NCBI GenBank assembly: GCA_932294295.1
Contig: OW028576.1
Span: forward strand, 44,990,247 to 45,054,246
Source: Alitta virens
Lineage: Eukaryota > Annelida > Polychaeta > Phyllodocida > Nereididae
Reading direction: 5' to 3'
DNA: 64,000 nucleotides
A program made the position numbers and the translations under genes. Shown in pieces: positions 9,046 through 21,000 of the stretch. The first letter of the stretch is position 1. The number at the start of each line of letters is the position of its first letter. Under the pieces are notes generated by a model, which saw only the letters and a list, made by a program, of their open reading frames with translations, had not been told where the DNA came from and ran no database searches.

Positions 9046-10860
9046 TAATAAGATCCAGAAATAAGACCATTTCAATAGTCAATCAGTCACTCAATCATTT
9101 TAATTTCAGGGTTCCCGCGGGTTATTACGAAGTCTGATGAAGTCTTACTTTATTTTGTATAAAAAGTAAAGCCCGTATAAAGTCTTAATTTTTGTCCAAT
9201 ATATCTTACATTGTCTTATTGTGATGCAAATGTACTTGGAAAACACACACAGGCAATTCTGGTCTGTGTTGGCCAAAGGAAGTACCATCTGCCCTCTTGT
9301 GGACTTTCAGCTGCATTATGAACTTTCTTTAAATACACAAGAACTGCGTTTATTTATTGTTAAATAGCCAATATCCTGATTTCTTTTTGGACAACGAAAT
9401 TAAAAATATTGGTAAATTACTTTATTAGTAGTCTTATTTTTCATGGTATTATTATAATAATGTCTTATTAAGGTCTTACTTGTATAGTGAATAGATAAAT
9501 CTCTGATCTCATCAACACCCCATTCCTTCTTATTGATTTTGTTTATTTGCGCTTTGTGTGGTCTTTGTTTTTGGGTTGTCTATATTTGCTAACAGACAAA
9601 AAAGTGTGGAGTTAATTAACTGATTATGGAAACCCAAGAACTGGTACATTTGTGGCCTACACAATTACCCAACCCATGATACCCGAGATTGAGTTGATAA
9701 CATGGACAGGAGAATGTGACCCCTCAATAAAGACCACCTCGATATTAGGACCTTGTTTAATAATTGCATTTTTAAGGAAAAGTTCATTTTATTGACAGCA
9801 AAATATCAAATTGATACATGTGTCAGCATGACAAAATAATAAATGGCAAAAATAAGAATATAATAGAATTACATGGATCAACAGTTAAAATAATAAAATA
9901 AGTAGAGCTATATTATGACTAATACTAATCAACACTACATAGTCTGTCTAAGAAATTCTGAAGCACCCGGAACTAAACAAATAATAGTAATAATACTGTT
10001 TAAAAAGCACCAACAAATAATTTTAGCACGACAATTCAGGTACAATAACAATACTAAACACTAAGCAGAGATTTATTTATACATATACATGATGTACTCT
10101 TGACTGTTATACATAAAAGTAGTTGTTAAAAAACCGAGTTTTTTAATATTTAAATCTGATTAATTTTAATTAAATCAGATTTCTTTGAATGATGTAATTA
10201 GGGCCTTAGTACTGTCTCGCATCAGCCAAGTTTCATAAATTTCCCAACATTAATTTATAAACTTACAAAACTGTGTTCTAAACATGAACACAAAACTTAT
10301 TAACCATTTAGATTTTTAAAAAAATCAAGTTGTATTCTAATACGTCATGTGAAAAATAAAAAATAAACTATCAAAATCACAGATTTTTCCCTCTTGATTT
10401 AAATCATGATTTAAATCAACGATTTAAATTGCTTGATTTAAAACATAACAGTGGTTGCGTTTTCAGCCACATTTTTGTCAGATTATTAGCAAATTCTAAG
10501 ATTGTAAGGTTTAAAAGAAATATAAGAAGAAATAGATCAATTCAGTAGCCAGATTATTTCACTAATGATAGTGATAAAATGATTTGGAATAATGACACTT
10601 CATTGATTCTCAAAAGTGTTCTTAATTGTGGTCTTCTACTGTATATTATGAGTCTTATGACATAACCTAGATATATTTGTATTCTGAGCAAATTGTAGAC
10701 TTGGTTGATAAGAATATTGCGAAATATCTTGGGTGTCAGCATGATAACCATGTATATTATCATAATCATATTTTCCTGATGTCATTCAAAATCCCCAATT
10801 TCCTAATGATATATGAAGCAAAATACCACGACCTCAAGACTGCCTTTATTATAACATAAT
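9046..10860. other. Gene-free, old interspersed repeats
   Basis: No gene was recognised. At about 10130-10445 the blocks AATTTAAATCTGATT and TTGATTTAAATCATGATTTA repeat and pair as inverted copies, suggesting a worn DNA transposon or MITE. A lone unit of the 17-bp minisatellite motif (AAGACCACCTCGATATTAGG) occurs near 9735. Confidence 0.4.
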
Positions 10861-10861
10861 T

Positions 10862-12022
10862 AACACAATTCCTGAATTATTACTTATTAATTATAAAATA
10901 ATTGACATTCCTGAATTATTAATTATAAAATAATTGATATCATTCCTGAATAATTAATTATAACAATAACATCATTCCTGAATTATTAATTATAACCATT
11001 AACATCATTTCTGAATAACTAATTTCAGCAATTAACATCATTTCTGAATTATTAATTATAAAATAATTGACATCATTCCTGAATAATTAATTATAACAAT
11101 AACATCATTCCTGAATTATTAATTATAACCATTAACATCATTTCTGAATTACTAATTTCAGCAATTAACATCATTTCTGAATTATTCATTATAAAATAAT
11201 TGATATCATTCCTGAATAATTAATTATAACAATAACATCATTCCTGAATTATTAATTATAACCATTAACATCATTTCTGAATTACTAATTTCAGCAATTA
11301 ACATCATTTCTGAATTATTCATTATAAAATAATTGATATCATTCCTGAATAATTAATTATAACAATAACATCATTCCTGAATTATTAATTATAACCATTA
11401 ACATCATTTCTGAATTACTATTTTCAGCAATTAACATCATTTCTGAATTATTAATTATAAAATAATCGATATCATTCCTGAATAATTAATTATAACAATA
11501 ACATCATTCCTGAATTATTAATTATAACCATTAACATCATTTCTGAATTACTAATTTCAGCAATTAACATCATTTCTGAATTATTCATTATAAAATAATT
11601 GATATCATTCCTGAATAATTAATTATAACAATTAACATCATTCCTGAATTATTCAGTATAACCATTAACATCATTTCTGAATTACTAATTTCAGCAATTA
11701 ACATCATTTCTGAATTATTAATTATAAAATAATTGATATCATTCCTGAATAATTAATTATAACACTAACATCATTCCTGAATTATTAATTATAACCATTA
11801 ACATCATTTCTGAATTACTAATTTCAGCAATTAACATCATTTCTGAATTATTAATTATAAAATAATTGACATCATTCCTGAATAATTAATTATAACAATT
11901 AACATCATTCCTGAATTATTAATTATAACCATTAACATCATTTCTGAATTACTAATTTCAGCCATTAACATCATTTCTGAATTATTAATAATAAAATAAT
12001 TAACATAATTCCTGAATTATTA
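10862..12022 (+). repeat. Higher-order AT satellite, 133-bp period
   Basis: About 8.7 copies of a 133-bp unit occur head to tail. Each unit consists of four related subunits of about 33 bp built on ACATCATTYCTGAATTATTA: one ending in ATAAAATAATTGAYATCATT, one in TAATTATAACAATAACATC, one in ATTATAACCATTAACATC and one in ACTAATTTCAGCAATTAAC. The spacing TTTCTGAATTATT at 11041, 11174 and 11307 gives exactly 133 bp twice. There is no coding capacity. Confidence 0.92.
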
Positions 12023-12029
12023 AGAAATA

Positions 12030-12200
12030 TGATCACATGTTGAACTGGAGGTGCCTTGTACTTGGTGTCTATGCTGCGGCAAGTAAAAGACCCCACCTGT
12101 ATGTAAATGTGTAACACGGTGTGTGGACTCCAAGCATCCTTATCTTCTCACCATTACTTCTGCAGCTTTGGCAGCTGGTCGAATAGGCTGACTAACTTCA
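12030..12200 (+). mobile_element. tRNA-SINE 3' part
   Basis: This is a 5'-truncated copy. GATCACATGTTGAACTGGAG, GTGTCTATGCTGCGGC, AAAGACCCCACC and GCAGCTGGTCGAATA match the body and tail of the SINE at 3658-3946. It abuts the end of the 133-bp satellite. Confidence 0.6.
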
Positions 12201-12848
12201 AACCCAGTAGCATTGAGACATTAAAAATAAGACAATAATTGGTAACTTTTTTTTTCTTTATGTTTCAATAATTATGGATGTAAATAAACATGTTTTTTTT
12301 TACCTTATTATTAGGTAAACATGATGCATTTACATTATTAGAAAGTGTCTGAATCAGAAGATTCTCGAAAATAAAACCAGAAAGTAGTTTTTGAAAATTT
12401 ACCGGAACTGAATTGTATGGATGTATAACTTGTATTACCCATTTATTGGGTTTTTTTTATCATCATCTCATCCTTCACACTCATCCAGATAAATTGTAAT
12501 CCTGATGGTTTCAAGTGGTTGATGCAGTAACTGCGCAGCAAGGTTATTTTAAACCAATACCAATACTATTAGCATGTGATGATTAACAATATATTTCGCA
12601 CTGGGAAGTGGAAAAAAACCATAATAATAATTTAATCTAAATGATATTATAATTATGAAAAACATCACATGTATGTAGCATGTTTCCTACCAAACTCACT
12701 AAAATTATTTGATAGCAGAATTAATTTATTTAATAGTATTAATTCAATTTAATTTATGGTAATTGATTAAATTTTTAGGAGTTTGAGATAATTATTCAAT
12801 ATGAGAATTAATTCACAATATTATATAGTGAAGTGATCTGAAAAGAGA
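12200..12848. other. AT-rich spacer, no gene seen
   Basis: No coding frame, RNA gene or clear repeat was recognised between the SINE fragment and the minisatellite. Confidence 0.4.
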
Positions 12849-14596
12849 GGCCACTATCAAAGACAACCTCCCTATTAAGACATCACTATCATGACCACCT
12901 CACTATTAAGACCACCTCGCTATTAAGACCAACTCACTATTAAGACCACCTCAATATTAAGACCACCTCACTAATAAGACCACCTCACTACTAAGACCAC
13001 ATCACTATTAAGACCACTTCAATATCAAGACCACCTCACTTTAAGACCCCCTCACTATTATGACCACCTCAATATTAAGACAACCTCACTAATAAGACCA
13101 CCTCACTACTAAGACTACATCACTATTAAGACCACCTCAATATCAAGACCACCTCACTATTAAGACCCCCTCACTATTATGACCACCTCACTATTAAGAC
13201 CATCTTACTACTAAGACCACCTCACTATTAAGACCACCGTATTACTAAGACCACCTCTCTATTTAAGACCACCTCACTATTTAAGACCACCTGACTATTA
13301 AGACCACCTCACTACTAAGACCCCTCACTCTTATGAACACCTCACTATTAAGAACACCTCACTATTAAGACCACCTCACTATTAAGAATACCTCACTATT
13401 AAGACCACCTCACTATTAAGACCACCTCACTATTTAAGACCACCTGACTATTAAGACCACCTCACTACTAAGACCCCTCACTCTTATGAACACCTCACTA
13501 TTAAGAACACCTCACCATTAAGACCACCTCACTATTAAGAATACCTCACTATTAAGACCACCTCACTATTAAGACCACCTCACTATTTAAGACAACCTCA
13601 CTATTAAGACCACCGCACTATTAAGACCACCGTATTACTAAGACCACCTCTCTATTTAAGACCACCTCACTATTAAGACCACCTTACTACTAAGACCACC
13701 TCACTATTAAGACCACCGTATTACTAAGACCACCTCTCTATTTAAGACCACCTCACTATTAAGACCACCTTACTATTAAGACCACCTCACTATTAAGACC
13801 CCTCACTATTATGACCACCTCACTATTAAGAACACCTCACTATTAAGAACACCTCACTATTAAGACCACCTTACTATTAAGTCCAATTAAGACCACCTCA
13901 CTATTTAAGACCACCTTACTATTAAGTCCAATTAAGACCACCCCACTTTTAAGACCACCTCGTTATTAAGACTACCTCACTATTAAGACCACCTCACTAT
14001 TTAAGACCACCTCACCACCTCAATATTAAGATCACTTCACTTTTAGGACCCCCTCACTATTTAAGACCACCTCACCACCTCAATATTAAGACCACCTCAC
14101 TTTTAAGACCCCCTCACTATTATGACCACCTCGATATTAAGACCACCGCACAATTAAAACCACCTCACTATTTAAGACCACCTCACTATTAAGACCACCT
14201 CACTATTAAGTCCACCGCACTATTATGACCACCTCACTTTTAAGACCACCTCGTTATTAAGACCACTGCACTATTATGACCGCCTCACTATTAAGACCAC
14301 CTCACTATTAAGACCACCTCACTATTTAAGACCACCACACTATTAAGACCACCTCACTATTTAAGACCACAAATATACACTATTCAAGACCACCTTACTA
14401 CTAAGACCACCTCACTATTAAGACCGCCTTACTACTAAGACCACCTCACTATTTGAGACCACCTCACTATTTAAGACCACCTCACTATTTAGGACCACCT
14501 TACTATTAAGACCACCTCACTATTAAGACCACCTCGCTATTAAGACCACCTCGTTATTAATACCACCTCGCTATTTAAACCACCTCGCTATTAAGC
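12849..14596 (+). repeat. 17-bp minisatellite, block 1
   Basis: The unit CACTATTAAGACCACCT is repeated about 100 times over 1.75 kb with point changes (CACTATTTAAGACC, CACTACTAAGACC) and occasional 18-bp units. Longer sub-blocks are duplicated: the order ATTTAAGACCACCTGACT, then CACTACTAAGACCCC, then CTCTTATGAACACC occurs at about 13270 and again at about 13430, showing segmental expansion. No ORF is maintained. Confidence 0.95.
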
Positions 14597-14599
14597 GAA

Positions 14600-15728
14600 T
14601 TTAGCGCCTGAGCCAGGTTTTACTTTCATTTTCGACACCAAACTGATTTTAAAATCCTGTATGTCATTTATTACACAGTTCAAGTGAAACTTGTTTGCGA
14701 TATTCTTGGTTCATTGAATTAAATGACTGAACAACTTGTGACCACTTGTGATGTAGTTTATATTCATAAATAGAATGATTTAGGAAGTTAACCAAATATA
14801 ACAGAATTTATTAAAATAGAATAAATTAGGATGACCTAATATGATCATAGTTAGATACAAATAGTCACTTAACTTAAAAAAAAAAAATCTGAAATGTAAT
14901 TTGACATTGTAATTGAAATTGCAAGTTAAAAAAAAACAAAAAACATTATATCACCCATTACAAAATATTAAGTATTGATTGAAAATTATATGATAATGAT
15001 CATAGTTTTTATAATTTTGTTCTTTACTGAATGAGTAAAATAATTATACAAAACTAAAAACAAATAATAATAAAATAATAATAAATTAATTCATTCCAAA
15101 TAACTGTCTATTAAATATGATTTGATAAAATGTTTGTATACGTTCAATTTAACTCTGTATATGATTATTTCCTGTTGACTACCTTGTATTCGCAACGGAT
15201 TTTCATGTAAATAATTAATTTTTTCTAGCAATTTGGTTGTTATTTTACAATTTACATTTCGGCCACCAGAATATATTTGTAAAACTATATGTAAAACCGT
15301 ATATGTTAATTATTATGTCGATAATTAAGTCTGTGTATATTTTTAAATGGTCATTTAATTTATTGGCTATCTTTGTCCTTAATATGACAGATGACGTTAA
15401 TTAACTGCACTTAAATTGTACTTGTTATTTCTTCATTAAATTCCGTTCTTTTATCATCAAATACCTCAAATGGACTCAATAGTTTAGATAAATTCTGATA
15501 AATTCATAAACTGTAATAATAAATTCCTGTCGTATGGTTAACATGAGTATAGGATTCAAGGAACATGTAAAATTTTGTGTAGTCATCATACCCTTATGCT
15601 ATGTTACATATAGGTTAATATTAAACACCTGTTATCTAGATATTACACATTTATTATGTACAGTTAAACCTCATTTTAAGAACATACATCGCCATTAAAG
15701 CAACTGCTCTATTAGACTTAATGTTCCG
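14600..15728. other. AT-rich spacer, no gene seen
   Basis: No coding exon was recognised. At 15664-15720 a lone degenerate relative of the minisatellite motif occurs (CAGTTAAACCTCATTTTAAG, then CTGCTCTATTAGAC). Confidence 0.4.
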
Positions 15729-15900
15729 GGTGGGGGCCTAGCTCACTAATAGCGCGCTGGGCTTCCAACCACTGGGTCCCGCGTTCAATTCCTGGTCGAG
15801 CCAAAGTTGGATGGCCGTTTCATCCATCATCTCATTGCCATGGTCACTGCCTGTCCTAATTAGCCCCACCCACCAAGGCCTATTATTCCATTAAAAATTA
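15729..15900 (+). mobile_element. tRNA-Gly-like SINE
   Basis: The first about 73 bases resemble a tRNA. TAGCTCACTAATAGCGC is D-arm/A-box-like, TGGGCTTCCAACCAC is an anticodon stem-loop with TCC in the anticodon position, and GCGTTCAATTCCTGG is T-arm/B-box-like. The acceptor stem is not paired and no CCA-ready end exists, and a non-tRNA body (GGATGGCCGTTTCATCC) follows. A SINE head is therefore more likely than a functional tRNA-Gly gene. Confidence 0.6.
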
Positions 15901-15939
15901 GATTTATGTATAACCATGATTAATTCTTGAAACCTTGCC

Positions 15940-16090
15940 ATTAAGACCACTTGGTGTTAAATTTACTGGTCTTAATGGTGGGGTGGTCTTAGTAGAGAGG
16001 TCAAATGTAATGTTGAGAATATGATGGGGTTCATGATATGAGGGTCTTAATAGTGAGGTGGTCTTAATAGTGAGATAGTCTTAAATCTGG
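15940..16090 (-). repeat. 17-bp minisatellite motif, inverted short block
   Basis: AGGGTCTTAATAGTGAGGTG and related units appear, which are reverse complements of the block 1 unit. About five degenerate units are visible, interrupted by unrelated bases. Confidence 0.75.
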
Positions 16091-16254
16091 ATCTCACTAT
16101 TCCTTTATTGTAGGCTGTATATAATTTTATTTATTTATTTGTGTATATTTATATAGAGTGACATGTTTATATGAATACTTTCAGCATGACCTGACCATCA
16201 AAAGTTAAAATTGGAAATTTAAAATTCAATAGTGTTAAAAGATAATTATAAAAC

Positions 16255-16320
16255 GTTTTAATTAGCCTATAATTTAGCCTGTAATTTAGCCTGTAATTTA
16301 GCCTGCAATTTAGCTTATCA
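16255..16320 (+). repeat. 15-bp tandem repeat AATTTAGCCTGT
   Basis: Four units of TTTAGCCTGTAA type are seen in a row. Confidence 0.8.
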
Positions 16321-16712
16321 GGCTCAAAAGATTACATACACTTAACGAAATCATTAAGGTAAAAAACCCCCTAAAAAAAAACAAGGTTGCTTAAAAAAAT
16401 AGAAAGATAATAATTGATAGAAATAAAGAAAATGGCTGGAATTATTATTGCAATTTAAAGAATGCTGTAAATAAAATTAACTGTATTCTACCTAGATGAA
16501 TATAAACTTTTGGACCTGACTGTAAATTAAAGATCTGGTCATAATTTAATATTTTACTGTATATTTACTCTATATAACTAAGATAAGGCTTTATTGTTAT
16601 ATCCTAGATATGACTGGCATACCTTGGTACTCGTTGTTACTAGGAGTTAAGAATCATTTGAGTAATACGTTGCTAATGTAAACAAAAACAAATGTAAGAC
16701 AGGAAACGCTCT

Positions 16713-16722
16713 CCTTATAAGG
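16713..16722. promoter_or_regulatory. Perfect CArG-box sequence
   Basis: CCTTATAAGG matches the SRF-binding consensus CC(A/T)6GG and sits inside the palindrome CTCCTTATAAGGAG. It is about 1.4 kb upstream of the Ig gene start, and a regulatory role is only a possibility. Confidence 0.25.
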
Positions 16723-16865
16723 AGATAGTACCTGAAGGGAATATAGTTGTGTGGTATGACTAAATAAATGACTTGTTAAGAAATAGAGTAGAGGTGAAAT
16801 AGAATAATAGAGTTGGAAATTGTAATAATCAAGAAAAATAAGGATATGTAAAATAGAGAATTAAC

Positions 16866-17238
16866 TCACTATTAAGACCACCTCACTATTAGGACCACCT
16901 CACTATTAAGAATACCTCACTATTAAGAATACCTCACTATTAAGACCACCTCACTATTAAGACCACCTCACCATTAAGACCACCTCACTATTAAGAATAC
17001 CTCACTATTAAGACCACCTCACTATTAATAATACCTCACTATTTAAGACCACCTCACTATTAAGACCACCTCACTATTAAGACCACCTCACTATTAATAA
17101 TACCTCACTATTTAAGACCACCTCACTATTAATAATACCTCATTATGAAGACCACCTCACTATTAATACCACCTCACTATTAAGAGTACCTCACTATGAA
17201 GACCAACTCACCATAAAGACTATGCATACTATTAAGAT
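16866..17238 (+). repeat. 17-bp minisatellite, block 2
   Basis: About 21 units of CACTATTAAGACCACCT occur with AATACCT variants, in the same orientation as block 1 and about 2.3 kb from it. Confidence 0.92.
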
Positions 17239-18003
17239 CATAGAAGTTCACTTGAACTGTTTCGGACCCCCTTTACTCAAAATAAACTAAATAAAATAAT
17301 CTTGCCATTATAAGAACAGTTTTTCTTTGGACTAATATGTTTTTGTCTTTCAATATTTCTAAATATTTTATTCAATGAAATAATTTTATTAAAAATCAAC
17401 AACAACCTAATTATTGATATAATAGCTGTTTTTTATTATTATTTTATTTTTATTTTTTGTACCTGTTAAATTTGGATTTTTTTTAACAAGAATAAATACG
17501 ATTCTTGATAGCAAAGTTTACCTAAATTTGCAAAAAACTGAGCTTACCCTACCTGAAATCTGACTAATTTGTTAGTCTAAAATGACTCTGTTGTAGTCAG
17601 TCATTTTAGACGCAGTCAACATGTCCTTACATTTTGGCATAAAGTCTAAAACTATTCATGCTTAAGGAGGTTGGCGAATCTCACTGTCGTGGCGAAATCC
17701 ACTGTCGCCGAGTGTATAAAGTGGTGAAATTTATGTCATATTTTACCATAAATATTACATATTGAAATATATTAGATTTGTGATTCATATATGTCTGGTA
17801 TTTGGGCCAGTTTAGCCTTGATACAAAAATACCACCTATTTCTAAGAAATCAACCACATTACCCATGCATATACGAAATATTAAGTCATACCTGACGATA
17901 ATAATAGACAGGGCATAAAGTGTTCCATTTGTGACGTCATAATCACAGGAACCTTCCATGGCGTATGGAATTCCCCTCATGGTGGGCAGGTGGGCCATTT
18001 TCG

Positions 18004-18010
18004 TATAAAT
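18004..18010 (+). promoter_or_regulatory. TATA box of the Ig-domain gene
   Basis: TATAAAT lies 84 bases before the ATG at 18088. Transcription would start near 18034, giving a 5' UTR of about 50 nt. The positions are predicted, not measured. Confidence 0.5.
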
Positions 18011-18087
18011 ACGCCATCAAGGAACTAAGTTGTCATAAGCAACAGACCTGTGATATAATACACACAGCTAAACATTGTCTAGTCAAA

Positions 18088-21000
18088 ATGGAAGTATTCT
18101 ACAGAATTGCAGCTTTTGTGCTTTTTACAGCATTTTATGGTGAGTTACATTTGATATTTATAATAATAATAATTTTAGCATTTTTTTAAAACTAAATGTA
18201 TCCATTATGGAAATATATAATTGTATGGCAAACGCGAAATATTTTAAATATAAGTTTTGATATTAAAATAATGGTAAAACTATGAAAATTAAATTGATTA
18301 ATTTATACAAGACGTTAAATTATAACAGGCATTTAATTGGGCATTTTATGTGACATCTGGGCAAAGAATATAAGGAACATATTAATCCAATAAAGATTGT
18401 AAACAATTAAGAAACAGTTTTATCAACTATTGAAGAAAATATTAAAATATTTGCAGTTCCAGTAACATACTCATTTGTTAAAGTTTGTCCACAGAATCAA
18501 TGTCCTTCCTGTTACCATGGTGTTAAAATGCCGCTAGATGAAAAACAAATGAAATCACTGACATGGGGACTTTAGCATGTCTGTTTTACATTTCCAATAT
18601 TTTTCAAATATTTACAAAAAAATTAAATTGTATTGGCAGGGGGTGACTTTCAAGTGCGTCATTCCTGTTACCAAGTTTATGAGGAAACTATTTATCATAG
18701 AAAAAAGATTCAAAGCAATTCTAAAAGTACTCCTTTTTTTTAAATGGAATGGAAGCTTGGGTGAAATTACTACCATTTCCCTTTAGATATTGGATAAAGT
18801 TTCCTTAAATATCTATCCTGTTACTGTCCTTCATATTACCATAATGGCTGACGTAACAGGTCACATGACCAACCAATTTAAATATATTCAAAGGTAGAAG
18901 ATAACTGAAATATAAAAATGCATAATCTTGCTGGATTTTTGGAAAATTGAAAAACATTTTGCTCTTGAAATGGAAAATACATTTTCTTCAAATCACCATG
19001 GATTTGTATGAATAATAAAAAAAATTTAATCTCAGTTTCAAAAAAACTCAAGTTCAACATTTAAAATCCAAATCTAAACATTTTTGCAACTCAAGTGCAA
19101 CTCAATTTAAGTTACTCTTAAGAAGTTACACTTGAACCGGAAGTGAGTTACTTCCCATAAACAAACGGGACGATGAGACAATCAGATAACAAAGAAAGTA
19201 TGACAATGTAATGTAAGCAAATATTGACACCTGATTAGTCAGTTGGATCGTGCTATTTATTGGCCAACAATAAACAATGGGGTCATTGTGACAATATTGT
19301 GATTTCCTCAAAATTTCCACAAACTGTGGACAGAGTAAACAAAATGACAATACCTTAAATCTTTGAAGTATAAATCATGCATAAATACAGTGAAACCACT
19401 ATTAAAGAGTATGACTCAGTATGTACACCAAACATTTCTCGGAATTTGGCTCTTAAGCTTATGATAAATATTTATCTAAAGTATTCATCTATGTTTGTCC
19501 AATAATAGTTTAATTTACAGTGGAGTATACTGATAGATAGGCCTATACAATATGATACATGAAGAAAAAGTAAAAATTAAATAAAAGAAAAAACAATAAC
19601 GGAAGATAATAATATTCATCTGGTAGTAATATATATTCATCCATATTTATTCATAAACTAATTCATCCATATTCATCCTATAATGATATATTCATCCTAG
19701 GGCTGTACACCTTTATCTTTAAAACGATACGATACGTATCACGATACAGTAAAACCGATACATACGTATCATGATACGTATCGTTCAATTTGGTCAATTA
19801 GTAATTTAGTACATATTTATAAAAGTTTATTATAAACCTAAAATAATCAAAAGATACTATAAATTTAATGAACAAATCTTCATTGAATAACTGCAAACTA
19901 TTGTGTATTAAGAGTCGCTGATATTTTTCTTCACAAACACTGGAACATCTGGGTGGCAGGTGACTTATTTGCTCGAAAATGCTGCTCTGCAAACCGTTCA
20001 AGTGTATCGTTATTATTACATAACTGTTATCAATACCCGTATCGTTTACCCTGTACCGGTACAAACGGTATATCGAGAACTGGTGTACAGCCCTAATTCA
20101 TCCATATTGTCCAGTAATAAATATATATTTATCCATATCCATACTGTGAAATTAGACATCTATATACTCATCTGTCTACTCATCCAATAATACATATTAG
20201 CCCATACTCATCCGTTAATAAACATCCATCCATACTCATGCAATAATAGATATTTATTTTCATCTAATAGTGAATAAATATTCATCCATAATCATCTCAT
20301 AATAGATATACACCTTTATCTTCAAAACAATACGATATGGCTCACGATACAGTAAAACTGATGTGAAATGTATCATGATATGTATCATTAAACTATGCCA
20401 GTTAAAATAATTAAGAAAATATTATAAAACCTACGATAAGCTTATATAATGGAAAGAGAATATTGAATTTAATGAACAAATCTTTATTATATCTTCAGAC
20501 ACTTTTCATTTGATTAGAGTTAGAGCACAATTTCCTTTGAAAGCACTCTGAACCTTTGGGCATCACGTGTATCTTTTGTCAAAAATGCCGATATTCATAT
20601 TGTTTAAGTGTACCGTTCTTATTACATAACGTTTATCAATACCCGTATCGTTATCCTTGTACTGGTACAAATGGTATATCGAGAACCGGTGTACAGCCCT
20701 AATATTCATCCATTAATGGATGAATATATTCATCCATATTCATTGGGCATTGTTCCCAACGATATGTAATGGAAAATAAATATTCAATCAGAACCAGAAG
20801 CTTAGCCATATGTATTTGGTCATGAATTAACAAATTGTAATTTCTTTCTTGTTCAGTTCAGGGACAAATTGTTGTCACCCAACCGCCAGTAAACACTGGA
20901 GGGAGAATAGGCCAGGCTGTCCAGTTGAATTGTTCGACCACATTGACCTCAACGCAAACGTTAAATTGGGCATTCAACGGAGCTGGATCAACTGACGACC

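Larger units (their letters stand above)
19610..20760 (+). repeat. Degenerate TATTCATCCA repeat host array
   Basis: Short units around TATTCATCCATA surround both hAT MITEs (about 19610-19697, 20096-20300 and 20702-20745). The elements therefore inserted into a pre-existing simple array. Confidence 0.6.

Noticed and set aside
10862..12022. CRISPR array
   Set aside because: The units are head-to-tail without unique spacers, in an animal genome; it is a higher-order satellite.
15738..15805. Functional tRNA-Gly(TCC) gene
   Set aside because: The D, anticodon and T regions look tRNA-like, but the acceptor stem does not pair, the anticodon stem has a mismatch and a SINE body follows.
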